Assembly (NCBI GenBank): GCA_002338715.1
Contig: DDIR01000093.1
Location: forward strand, 1 to 35,947
Length of the DNA stretch: 35,947 nucleotides
Direction of reading: 5' to 3'
From: Phycisphaerales bacterium UBA1845
GTDB taxonomy: Bacteria; Planctomycetota; Phycisphaerae; UBA1845
How positions within the stretch are numbered: position 1 is the first letter of the stretch; each line of letters opens with the position of its first letter. Position numbers and translations under genes: made by a program. Of this stretch, positions 14,805 to 24,931 are shown in pieces. The notes below the pieces were generated by a model. It was not told where the DNA came from, ran no database searches, and saw nothing but the letters and a program-made list of their open reading frames with translations.

Positions 14805-16175
14805 TCAGCGCTGGACGGCTTTGCCTTTTCGCCCGACTTCAAATCGGACGGGAAAAAGCCGCTGGAACTCCCAGTCATCTTTGGCGATGTCGAGCATGGT
14901 GCGGAGCTTGCGCTTGGCCGTGCCTTCAAACCGGACCGTGCCGTCGACGACGATCGTGATGGGTTTGTCCAGATCGACCAGGTCGTCGTTGAGCAGCACT
15001 TCGATTTGACCGCAGAGGTGCGTTTCGATGTGGATGGTTTGGCCGTCGATCTTTCCGCCGAGATACCCTAGTTTTTCTTTCAGCATCGCGGTCATCGCCT
15101 CGCCGACGGTTTCGTTGTTCGCGGGTGATACGATGAGTTGTTGCGAGGTCCATGGATCGCCGGAGAACTGCGTTTGGCGAAGCCAGCCGTCACGCGCCTG
15201 GGTGGTGTAGCGGAAGCGGTGCGAGACTGTTTTGGAAAGTGGCGGGCGCTTCTTGGTGAGAATCTCTGCGAATGCGTCTTTCGGTGGGATGACGCCGCCA
15301 TGTCCGACGCCGGGCAGTTCGATCATGGTGATGGGAAGATTGAGTTTTTCGGCTTGTTGTTTGATGTAGCGATTCCACACGGCGATGCCGATGGGGGCTT
15401 CGGTGGCCTCGTCCTTGGATTGATCGTCGGCGCCGTAGACGGCTAAGACTGGCGTGGTGTGGATGTTTGGAAGCAGGACGTCGAGGCATTCTGCGCCCAT
15501 TTGAATCGCGCAAGTGCCAGCCAGTGACACTGCGGCGGCTAACTGGTCTTTGTAGAAGGTGGCCAGCAGAAACGAAGCGTGCCCGCCTTGCGAATAGCCG
15601 AGGACGTAGATGCGGTCGGTGTCGATGTGGAAGAGGTGTTTGAGTCCGCCGATGAGGGCGAGCGGTTCCGCAGATTCGGCGGCTGACGATCCGAGCCACA
15701 TGCCGTTGTAATCGGTGGGCGCGGCGACGATGAAGTCCTTGGCGTGTTCGCCGAGCAGGGCGACAGATGCGCGAATAAACTGCTGGCCGTTTCCACCCTG
15801 GCCATGAAACGCGATCAGCAGCGGGTAGGCGGTTTTGGCGTCGTAGCCTTCGGGGAGGTGGACCTCCACGTCGAGGGTTTTGCCTCCGCGTTTTCCTTCC
15901 GTCGACACCGCGATCTTGCGCGAAGAGTAGCCGGCTTCCTTGTCTTCCCAGAGATTGACCTTGCCGATTGCTTCGACGACGTCGGCGAGTGTGTCGCTGC
16001 CGAGTTCGCGAAGTGCTTGACCTTGTTCGGCTTTGCTGTCTGACGTCAGGTAGGTGCTGACGTGGTTGATCCGCTGCTCCATTTTGTCAGGCACGTTGGG
16101 TGTCGCGGATTCGGGCGGATCGAGTCCGATGGTCAAAAGGGCGGCGGATGCGATCGCGAATAGGGCGTGAAGCAT
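14805..16175 (-). CDS. Secreted alpha/beta-hydrolase (esterase/phospholipase-like)
   Basis: A Sec signal peptide (MLHALFAIASAALLTIG) is followed by an alpha/beta-hydrolase domain. YPLLIAFHGQGGNGQQF provides the oxyanion region, VLGYSQGGHASF the GxSxG nucleophile elbow, LAVYGADDQ the acidic residue, and PGVGHGG the catalytic His. A further ~150 residues form an unrecognised second domain ending near RLFPVRFEVG. The substrate is probably an ester outside the cytoplasm. ATG at 16175 was chosen because GAGGAG lies 7 bases upstream and the signal peptide starts there; the longer frame to 16292 is not plausible. It precedes the FHA-phosphatase gene on the same strand. Confidence 0.87.
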   Translation of the reverse strand: MLHALFAIASAALLTIGLDPPESATPNVPDKMEQRINHVSTYLTSDSKAEQGQALRELGSDTLADVVEAIGKVNLWEDKEAGYSSRKIAVSTEGKRGGKTLDVEVHLPEGYDAKTAYPLLIAFHGQGGNGQQFIRASVALLGEHAKDFIVAAPTDYNGMWLGSSAAESAEPLALIGGLKHLFHIDTDRIYVLGYSQGGHASFLLATFYKDQLAAAVSLAGTCAIQMGAECLDVLLPNIHTTPVLAVYGADDQSKDEATEAPIGIAVWNRYIKQQAEKLNLPITMIELPGVGHGGVIPPKDAFAEILTKKRPPLSKTVSHRFRYTTQARDGWLRQTQFSGDPWTSQQLIVSPANNETVGEAMTAMLKEKLGYLGGKIDGQTIHIETHLCGQIEVLLNDDLVDLDKPITIVVDGTVRFEGTAKRKLRTMLDIAKDDWEFQRLFPVRFEVGRKGKAVQR

Positions 16176-16260
16176 GTAGGGCTCCTCGATGCCGAAATGG
16201 GCTGGCGGTGTTGCGGGGCCGTGTGGCGTGGTTGGCCCATCGCTCATTACCCCGGTGGTC

Positions 16261-16266
16261 ATTATA
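16261..16266 (-). promoter_or_regulatory. -10 box upstream of the secreted hydrolase gene
   Basis: Perfect TATAAT on the minus strand, about 85 bases before the ATG at 16175, in the divergent gap shared with the DtxR-type gene. No good -35 box is seen. Confidence 0.35.
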
Positions 16267-16330
16267 CGCCGGATTGCGGTTGGGCGATGCACCCGGTTGG
16301 GCGGGGTATTTCGGGGCGATTTCTCTCGAA

Positions 16331-16360
16331 TTCGACGGTGCGGTGCAAAATTTCTATAAT
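16331..16360 (+). promoter_or_regulatory. Promoter of the DtxR-type regulator gene
   Basis: TTCGAC (16331-16336), an 18-base spacer and a perfect TATAAT (16355-16360) give a leader of about 78 bases before ATG 16445. No clear dyad resembling a DtxR or MntR operator overlaps it. Confidence 0.45.
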
Positions 16361-16444
16361 CGAAAGATCGATTGGGTTGCTCCCGTTTGCGCGGGGGCGG
16401 ACTCGATCGTTTGATTCAATTCTTAGGCTTTGGGATGGACGGTC

Positions 16445-16939
16445 ATGCACAAGAGCGGCGGGTTGTCAGCCACACATGAGATGTACTTGAAGATTATCTA
16501 TCAACTCCGTGCGTCGGGTGATCCTGCGCGGGTTGGGCAGATGGCCAAGGGCTTGGGCGTGCATCCGTCGACGGTGTCGGCTGTCGTGCGCACGCTGGAT
16601 CGGATGGAGTTGGTGACGCACGATCGCTACGGTGTGGTGAAGCTGACCGATGTCGGGGCGAAGTTGGCCGAGTGCGTGGTGCGGCGCTTTGAGGTGCTGC
16701 GCGAGTTCTTCATCAATGTACTGGGTCTCGACGAGGAGACGGCAGAGGTTGAGGCGTGCGAAACCGAACACGTGCTGAGCCCGGACACCATAGGCCGCCT
16801 TGAGCACATCACCAAGCAACTGAGCGATGCCGGTTTCACCCCGCCAGCCAACTTCACACCACCGCTCAGCGCACTGTGCCACGATTGCATGGAAGCCGGC
16901 ACCTGCCAAGCCGCTGACGTTGTGCCGCTGAATAAGTAG
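16445..16939 (+). CDS. DtxR/MntR-family metal-dependent transcriptional regulator
   Basis: The winged-helix DNA-binding domain covers about 1-70, with the HTH in VGQMAKGLGVHPSTVSAVVRTLDRMELV. The dimerisation/metal domain follows and contains ACETEHVLS, matching the C-x2-E-H metal-ligand set (Cys105, Glu108, His109) of DtxR/IdeR. The ligand Cys rather than Glu leans towards an iron sensor over a manganese sensor, but the N-terminal ligand position (His11) is not typical of either. There is no SH3-like third domain. Instead it ends in a Cys-bearing tail, LCHDCMEAGTC (Cys145, 148, 154). It probably represses metal-uptake genes not present here. ATG 16445 is used rather than 16430. Confidence 0.9.
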   Translation: MHKSGGLSATHEMYLKIIYQLRASGDPARVGQMAKGLGVHPSTVSAVVRTLDRMELVTHDRYGVVKLTDVGAKLAECVVRRFEVLREFFINVLGLDEETAEVEACETEHVLSPDTIGRLEHITKQLSDAGFTPPANFTPPLSALCHDCMEAGTCQAADVVPLNK

Positions 16940-16994
16940 AACAATTCAACAGTCGCAGGCTTCAATTGATTTGCGAGTTTGCGTGGCGAGATGA

Positions 16995-17282
16995 ATGAGT
17001 CCAGCGATGCCGAAGCGCACTGATTTCAAGAAGTACAACAAGAAGCTTTGTGTTGACGACGGTGAAGGCGGTTGGAAGCTACGGGTCTATCAGCGAATCG
17101 AGCGTGGAGTAGAGTCAGATCGTCTTCTGGTCAAATGCGGTGACTGTCACGAGAAGATTCATATTTGCTACGACGATACTTACGGAATGCAGATCGAAGG
17201 AGTTTTTGCATCGTTTGCTGAGTGGAGGCGTGTTCTGCTGCCGCTTTTATATCCTAAAGGCGATGGGCCAGAACTTGAGTGA
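16995..17282 (+). CDS. Small hypothetical protein with a CxxC motif
   Basis: 95 residues with a basic N-terminus (PKRTDFKKYNKK) and an internal VKCGDCHEKIHICYDD segment whose CxxC-H/C pattern could bind zinc. No family recognised. ATG codons at 16991, 16995 and 17007 compete; the second and third share this frame. It follows the regulator gene on the same strand after 55 bases. The coding character is reasonable but unproven. Confidence 0.5.
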   Translation: MSPAMPKRTDFKKYNKKLCVDDGEGGWKLRVYQRIERGVESDRLLVKCGDCHEKIHICYDDTYGMQIEGVFASFAEWRRVLLPLLYPKGDGPELE

Positions 17283-17375
17283 GTCTCGAAGCTGCGCTTC
17301 TACCAGAATTGTCATTCGGTGCGCATCCCAGAAAATTCGGGCAATCTTATGCCGCCTGATCCGAATCCGAAATGC

Positions 17376-17411
17376 AAAAAAAAGCGAACCACCCGATCGG
17401 ATGGTCCGCTT
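17376..17411 (-). terminator. Strong Rho-independent terminator of the PEP-CTERM gene
   Basis: On the minus strand AAGCGGACCATCC pairs with GGGTGGTTCGCTT (13 bp including two G-U pairs, loop GATC), followed by TTTTTT. It lies about 35 bases past the stop codon. Some T-richness on the other side (TTGTTTTATT) may make it work in both directions. Confidence 0.88.
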
Positions 17412-17445
17412 GTTTTATTCTTGTATTGCTGTTTGCCGTAACGAA

Positions 17446-18153
17446 TTACGAGCGGCGGCGAAGGACGACTACTGCGCCGAGGCCCAGGAGCAGGGCTGAT
17501 GCCGGTTCCGGCGCCAGGACTGCGTTGAACACCGAGTTGATGTCGCAGGTGTAGTGGAACGGGAGCAGGATCGGATGTTCTGGGTCGAGCGTTGAGGGGT
17601 CGAGCATGATGCTGTCATCTTCCCACACCATCGACGCGGTGCCTTCGATGACATCGTCGCGAAGCGCGTTGACCGTCAGCGTTCCAAACGACGTGCTCGG
17701 CAGCAACACCGACTGACCCGGGAATCCGTACATGCTCAGGTCGTTGGTGAAGGTGATTTCGTAGGTGTCGGTGGTTTCAAAATCGAACGTGCCATCGCCA
17801 TTGTCGACGAGGCGGCCCGGTTCGGAACCGGGGATGATGCTGACGGTGATCGGTCCGGTTTCGACGTCCGCGCCGGTGCTGTTGGGCAGCGCGATGGAAC
17901 CAATCTGCTGCGAGTAGTTGGTGAACTTCGCGGTTTCGTTGTCGAAGTCGATTTCCATGCCGAAGGTGGTATTCGAGATTTCGGAATCGCGGACACCACC
18001 GTTGCCGAAGAAGTCGAGGGCAAACGTGCTGTCGGGTGCGCTTTGCGATTGATCCTGCACGGCGCTGAGGATGTACGGCGCGGCGGACGCGGTTGACGCG
18101 GCGAACATGCCGACACATGCGGCGACTGCAAAGATTGATCGTGTGCGTTTCAT
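17446..18153 (-). CDS. PEP-CTERM sorted exported protein
   Basis: The N-terminal signal peptide (MKRTRSIFAVAACVGMFAASTASAA) leads to a beta-rich, acidic 180-residue domain with no named family. The C-terminal sorting signal is PEPASALLLGLGAVVVLRRRS: PEP motif, membrane helix, Arg cluster. PEP-CTERM proteins are processed by exosortase and are usually linked to exopolysaccharide or biofilm. No exosortase lies in the window. The ribosome site GGAGAAACAGGAAAC directly precedes the ATG. A stem-loop terminator follows, so it is probably a single-gene unit. Confidence 0.9.
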   Translation of the reverse strand: MKRTRSIFAVAACVGMFAASTASAAPYILSAVQDQSQSAPDSTFALDFFGNGGVRDSEISNTTFGMEIDFDNETAKFTNYSQQIGSIALPNSTGADVETGPITVSIIPGSEPGRLVDNGDGTFDFETTDTYEITFTNDLSMYGFPGQSVLLPSTSFGTLTVNALRDDVIEGTASMVWEDDSIMLDPSTLDPEHPILLPFHYTCDINSVFNAVLAPEPASALLLGLGAVVVLRRRS

Positions 18154-18503
18154 GTTTCCTGTTTCTCCTTCAGTCCGGAAAAATTTCAGCCCGGAAAAGT
18201 TCTCTCCACCTCGCGGCGATTACGATCGTCCGCTGGACGTGGCTGTGACCGGCAACAAATGACCAAGAATTGGCGGGCTTGTCAACGTTTGCCGGTCTCC
18301 GATGGGATGAAGTATGCGCACAACGCACCCCTGATACAATCGCATTACATTTCTTGTGTACAACATTTGACAATTGGGGGGATTCCTTCGCCGAAAATGC
18401 GGGTCTGGATGGCGATGGCGTCATTGCGCGCGTTCGCATTTTGTGTGCGGATCACTACGATTGTGTGCATTCGGCCGTCACCACTGCGAGCGTTTCTATC
18501 GAC
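18154..18503. other. 350-base divergent gap, no supported gene
   Basis: It lies between the PEP-CTERM gene (minus) and the PaaK-like gene (plus). It contains the PEP-CTERM ribosome site, a 12-base direct repeat CAGYCCGGAAAA at 18171 and 18187 (period 16), and an isolated TTGACA at 18367-18372 without a good -10. An open frame from 18270 joins the PaaK-like gene, but its first 78 residues show no family features. Confidence 0.5.
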
Positions 18504-19805
18504 ATGCATGCCGACATCGCCAACGACATGAGACTTGCTCGGCGCGAACTTGTCGCCGTCCAGCGGCAAAAGTTGGCGGCATTGTTTGCGGCGATCCGAG
18601 GTGATGGCCACGCGTATGTCGGGTCGGCGTTTTATCGCAACAAATTCGACGGCATCGCATTCGATCCGTCGTGCGATGATCTTAACGCGCTTCCGCCCAC
18701 CACCCGTGCCGAGTTGCAGGCTAATCAGCAATCCCATCCGCCTTATGGAACCATACTGACTTGCGATGTCGATGCGTACGTGCGCTTTCACCAGACGTCG
18801 AGTACGTCGGGTGAACCGCTGCGTTGGCCCGACACGCGGGCGAATTGGGATTGGTGGATTCGATGCTGGCAGTTTGTGCTTGAAGGGGCGGGCGTCACGC
18901 AGAAGGATCGCGTGGTGTTTCCGTTTTCGTTTGGACCGTTCGTCGGGTTCTGGTCGGCGTTTGATGCGGCGTGTCAGCGCGGTTGTTTGTGCTTGCCGGC
19001 TGGCGGGATGTCGAGCGTCGCGCGTTTGAAGTACATCGCCGACAATTACGCGACGGTGGTATGTTGCACACCGACTTATGCGCTGCGGTTGGCGGAAGTT
19101 GCTGCCGCAGAGGGCGTTGATTTGTCAGGCCTTCCGGTGCGTGCGTTGATTGTGGCTGGCGAGCCGGGCGGGAGCATACCGGCTACCCGCGATCGGATTG
19201 AGTCGGCATGGGGCGCCCGGGTGTTCGATCATGTCGGCATGACGGAAATCGGCGCGTGGGGTTTTCAAACGGCGGACTACCGCGACGGTGTGTACGTCAT
19301 CGAGAGTGAATTCATCGCCGAGGTCATCGATCCGAAAACGCTTGAACCTGTCGATGAAGGTGAGCTTGGCGAGTTGGTGCTGACGAACCTTGGGCGGTTG
19401 GGCAGCCCGTTGATACGATACCGCACGGGTGATCTTGTTCGGCTGACCACCGAGCCCGGGCCCGATGGCGTTTGTTTTGCCCGTGTCATCGGAGGTGTGG
19501 TGGGCCGATCTGACGACATGTTGGTTGTTCGCGGCAACAATGTTTTTCCGTCGGCGATCGAAGATGTCCTGCGCCGATTCAGAGAGGTCGCCGAGTATCG
19601 CATCACCTTGCTGGATGACGGGCCACTCAATGATCTGCTGGTCGAAATTGAAATCGCGGAAGGCGAAAATTCGCCGAACGGTTTGTGTGAGCGCGTGTCT
19701 GATGCGCTGCGCCTTCGCCTGAACTTCGCACCAAAGGTCGCAACCGTGGCGGCCAACAGCTTGCCGCGCAGCGAAATGAAATCCCGTCGCGTTGCCCGTC
19801 CGTGA
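18504..19805 (+). CDS. PaaK-like adenylate-forming (acyl-CoA) ligase
   Basis: 433 residues of the phenylacetate-CoA ligase branch of the ANL superfamily, which activates a carboxylate with ATP and transfers it to CoA or another thiol. Visible are the ATP-loop RFHQTSSTSGEP (about 94-105), GMTEIGAWGF (A5-type), RYRTGD, the hinge GRSDDMLVVRGNNVFPSAIE (about 333-352) and a C-terminal SEMKSRRV with the Lys equivalent. The mobile C-terminal domain is therefore intact, unlike the ligase at 23825. The start is uncertain: ATG 18504 fits the family N-terminus (about 20 helical residues before the fold) but lacks a good ribosome site. The substrate is not readable. Confidence 0.88.
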   Translation: MHADIANDMRLARRELVAVQRQKLAALFAAIRGDGHAYVGSAFYRNKFDGIAFDPSCDDLNALPPTTRAELQANQQSHPPYGTILTCDVDAYVRFHQTSSTSGEPLRWPDTRANWDWWIRCWQFVLEGAGVTQKDRVVFPFSFGPFVGFWSAFDAACQRGCLCLPAGGMSSVARLKYIADNYATVVCCTPTYALRLAEVAAAEGVDLSGLPVRALIVAGEPGGSIPATRDRIESAWGARVFDHVGMTEIGAWGFQTADYRDGVYVIESEFIAEVIDPKTLEPVDEGELGELVLTNLGRLGSPLIRYRTGDLVRLTTEPGPDGVCFARVIGGVVGRSDDMLVVRGNNVFPSAIEDVLRRFREVAEYRITLLDDGPLNDLLVEIEIAEGENSPNGLCERVSDALRLRLNFAPKVATVAANSLPRSEMKSRRVARP

Positions 19806-19895
19806 TGTCGGGACGCTTATGTAACAGAATTGTCATGCGGGCGGCCGTGTTCGCCTGGTTCGATTATTTGTTAGAATGCTGTCCCGCATTTTGCC

Positions 19896-19936
19896 CGTAT
19901 GTCACATTTACACGTATGTCACATTTGCACGTATGG
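19896..19936. repeat. 17-bp tandem repeat in the leader of the first PQQ-like gene
   Basis: CGTATGTCACATTTRCA occurs twice (19896 and 19913) and a third copy starts at 19930 (CGTATGG). It lies 35-75 bases upstream of the GTG start. A possible -10 (TAGAAT, 19872-19877) precedes it, so the repeats would be in the 5' leader. Binding sites for a regulator or slippage-prone DNA are both possible. Confidence 0.65.
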
Positions 19937-19970
19937 ATTCGACTGTCCGCCAAGTGAAGGAAACCAACAC

Positions 19971-22215
<2,245 letters not shown>

Positions 22216-22223
<8 letters not shown>

Positions 22224-23742
22224 TCGAATGGCGCATTCGTATCGCGCGATAGCGGCAGCCGCTTTGTTTGGATGTGTGGCGACGACAGTGAACGCAGAAC
22301 CGCTGGCCAAAGCCAAGAAGGGCGACTGGCGCATGTGGGGTGGATCGGCTGACCGCAACATGGTTTCAGGCGAGACGGGCATCGCGGCAGAGTGGGATCT
22401 CAAAGCCAAGAAGAACATCAAGTGGTCGGTCGAACTGGGATCGCAGACGTATGGCAACCCGGTGGTGATCAACGGCAAGGTGCTTGCGGGCACGAACAAC
22501 AACGGTCATCTGCGCCCGGGCATCGAAGGCGACAAGGGCGTGATCGTTTGCGTTGATGAAAAGACTGGCAAATTCCTCTGGCAGATGACGCACGACAAGT
22601 TGCCGACGGGGCGTGTGAACGATTGGCCCGAACAGGGTATTTGTTCGACGCCGTACGCCGAGGGCGATCGTATCTGGTACGTCAGCAACCGCTGCGAACT
22701 GGTGTGTGCCGACCTTGAAGGTTTTCTTGATGGTGAAAACGATGGGCCCTTCAAGGATGAGAAGTATCACGACGAGCACGACGGCGACATCGTCTGGAAG
22801 TACGACATGATCGAAGAGCTGGGTGTGTTTCCGCACAACCTCGCGACGTCGTCGCCGGTTGGGTATGGCGATTTGATCTTCATCAATACGTCGAACGGTG
22901 TGGACGAAGGACACCTGGATATGCCGGTGGCGAGTGCGCCGGCATTTATTGCGGTGAACAAGAAGACGGGTGAACTGGTCTGGGAAAACAACCAACCCGG
23001 CGACAAGGTGCTGCATGGCAGTTGGTCGTCGCCGGCAGTCGGGATGGTCGCAGGCAAGCCGCAAGTGGTTTTTGCGGGCGGTGACGGTTACGCGTATTCG
23101 TTCGAGCCGGAATCCGGAAAGTTGATCTGGAAGTTCAACCTCAACCCGAAGGATTCGAAGTGGGAGTTGGGCGGTCGCGGTACGAAGAACAACATCATCG
23201 CCACGCCGGTGATTCATGAGGATCGGGTGTACCTTTGCGTCGGGCAGGATCCGGAGCACGGTGAAGGGCCGGGTCATCTCTATTCGATCGACGCGACGAA
23301 GACGGGCGACATCACCGAGAGCGGACTCGTTTGGCACGTGGGCGGTGATCGGTTCAATCGTTCGATGTCGACGGTCGCGATTGCGGATGGCTTGCTTTAC
23401 ATCTCCGACCTCAGCGGGTTCTTGTATTGCCTCGATCTTAAGACTGGTAAGGAGCATTGGAAGTACGACACCTATGCAGCGATTTGGGGTTCGCCGTATG
23501 TCGTTGATGGCAAGGTGTATCTTGGTGATGAAGACGGCGAAGTGGTTGTGCTCAAGCATGGCCCGAAGCTGGAAGAGATCGCCACGAACGACATGTTGAA
23601 CTCGGTGTACACGTCGCCGGTGGCGGCCAACGGTACGCTGTTCGTGACGAATCGCCGGATGATGGTGGCGATTGAGTTGCCGAAAGACGGCGAAAAGAAG
23701 CCAGCCGCTGACGCAGAAAGCAAACCAAAGACCGAAGGGTAG
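22216..23742 (+). CDS. Secreted PQQ-like beta-propeller protein
   Basis: 508 residues with a signal peptide ([18 protein letters not shown]) and propeller blades throughout: [49 protein letters not shown] Lys/Glu-rich tail ([14 protein letters not shown]) ends it. It shares WRMWGG and 'ATKTGDITE' elements with the preceding propeller (WPYWRG, ASKTGDITE), so the two are probably diverged paralogues. Its ATG lies inside the end of the first gene (8-base overlap), so the two are translated together and may form one extracellular assembly. The enzymatic activity, if any, is unknown. Confidence 0.9.
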
Positions 23743-23749
23743 GTCCGTT

Positions 23750-23812
23750 GTAGGGTGGGCCGTGCCCACCACGGTTTGATGTCGATGAATTGGTGGGCAC
23801 GGCCCACCCTAC
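23750..23812. repeat. REP-like element, perfect 22-bp inverted repeat
   Basis: The arms 23750-23771 (GTAGGGTGGGCCGTGC...) and 23791-23812 are exact reverse complements around a 19-base loop. It sits between the propeller pair and the LuxE-like gene, 12 bases before that ATG. The GTGGGC/GCCCAC composition is that of widespread REP/MITE-like palindromes. RNA from the upstream genes would fold into a very stable hairpin, which could separate expression of the two halves. Confidence 0.85.
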
Positions 23813-23824
23813 GGGTAGAAGTTC

Positions 23825-24931
23825 ATGAATAGTGCAGCAGGTACATCGGCGGGGGCATCGATTGACGAACGGGCGACGGCAGCGAAAGCCGCGCTCGACA
23901 AGCACACGTGCGAGATTGTTGCGTGGCATTTTGATCCGGCGACGGGTACGCCGTTTTGGCTCGACTATGCGTCGAAGCTCGACTGGGACCCGCGCAAGGA
24001 AATCAAATGCTACAACGATCTCGACAAGTTTGATTTCTTCGAAGACGAGTGGCTGCGCCAGGGCAAGGTTCGCAGTTGGGTGCCCAAAGCCTACGCCAAC
24101 GATCCGATCTATACGTTCGAGACTGGTGGCAGCACCGGTGTGCCCAAGTCGCGCATCAACATCAAAGACTTTCGCATCGATTACGAACAGTTCAGCGACA
24201 CGCTGAGCGATGAGATGTTCCCACGCGGGGGTGATTGGTTGATGCTGGGCCCGTCAGGTCCGCGCCGGTTGCGGTTGGCGGTCGAGCATCTTTGCCAGCA
24301 TCGCGGTGGGATTTGCTTCTGTGTGGACATGGACCCGCGTTGGGTGGTGAAGCTCATCAAATCGTCGCGCCTGCGGGAAATGCACGAATACAAGGACCAT
24401 GTGGTTAACCAGGGGCTGACGCTTCTACGGGCGCACAAGAACATTCAGTGTTTGTTCACGACGCCGAAGTTGCTCGAAGCGTTGTGTGAACGGGTGTCGC
24501 TGGTTGATTACGGGATTAAGGGCGTGTTCTGCGGCGGGACGCAGTTGACCGCGCAGTTTCATCGGTTCGCCCGCGAGGAATTGCTCGAAGGCAAGATCGA
24601 TTTTGTGCCGACCTATGGCAACACGCTGATGGGTTTGGCGTGTCACAAGCCATTCGACCCAGCCGACAATTACAGCGTGATCTATCACCCGCCTTCACCG
24701 CGGGCGATGATTGAGGTCGTCGATCCGGAGAGCCCGCGCAAAGTCGTCGGGTACGGTGAACTGGGTCGGGCCCGCTTGACGACGTTGACCAAAGAATTTT
24801 TCATGCCGCGCTTCCTCGAACGCGACGAAGGCATCCGCACGAAACCGTGCGATGCGTATCCGTGGGATGGCATCGCTGATGTTCGGCCTTTCAGCGGTTT
24901 CGCCACACCGATCGTCGAGGGGGTTTATTGA
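23825..24931 (+). CDS. LuxE/PaaK-like adenylate-forming ligase lacking the C-terminal domain
   Basis: 368 residues. The ATP loop TFETGGSTGVPKS (about 97-109) and PTYGNTLMGLACH (A5 region, without the usual Glu) place it in the PaaK-LuxE branch. The protein ends just after DGIADVRPFSG, the position of the family's motif before the hinge, so the mobile C-terminal domain is missing. The length matches LuxE acyl-protein synthetase (about 370), which activates fatty acid and hands the acyl group to LuxC. The next gene is a LuxC-sized reductase joined by a TGATG overlap. Acid activation for reduction is therefore the best guess. A ribosome site is weak (GGGTAGAAG). Confidence 0.85.
   Translation: MNSAAGTSAGASIDERATAAKAALDKHTCEIVAWHFDPATGTPFWLDYASKLDWDPRKEIKCYNDLDKFDFFEDEWLRQGKVRSWVPKAYANDPIYTFETGGSTGVPKSRINIKDFRIDYEQFSDTLSDEMFPRGGDWLMLGPSGPRRLRLAVEHLCQHRGGICFCVDMDPRWVVKLIKSSRLREMHEYKDHVVNQGLTLLRAHKNIQCLFTTPKLLEALCERVSLVDYGIKGVFCGGTQLTAQFHRFAREELLEGKIDFVPTYGNTLMGLACHKPFDPADNYSVIYHPPSPRAMIEVVDPESPRKVVGYGELGRARLTTLTKEFFMPRFLERDEGIRTKPCDAYPWDGIADVRPFSGFATPIVEGVY

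Noticed and set aside
18270..18503. 78-residue N-terminal extension of the PaaK-like ligase
   Set aside because: It has no family similarity, and PaaK-like proteins begin close to the chosen ATG at 18504.
22366..23772. 468-codon minus-strand frame opposite the second propeller gene
   Set aside because: The propeller repeats on the plus strand are unmistakable; the reverse frame has shadow composition and no domain.
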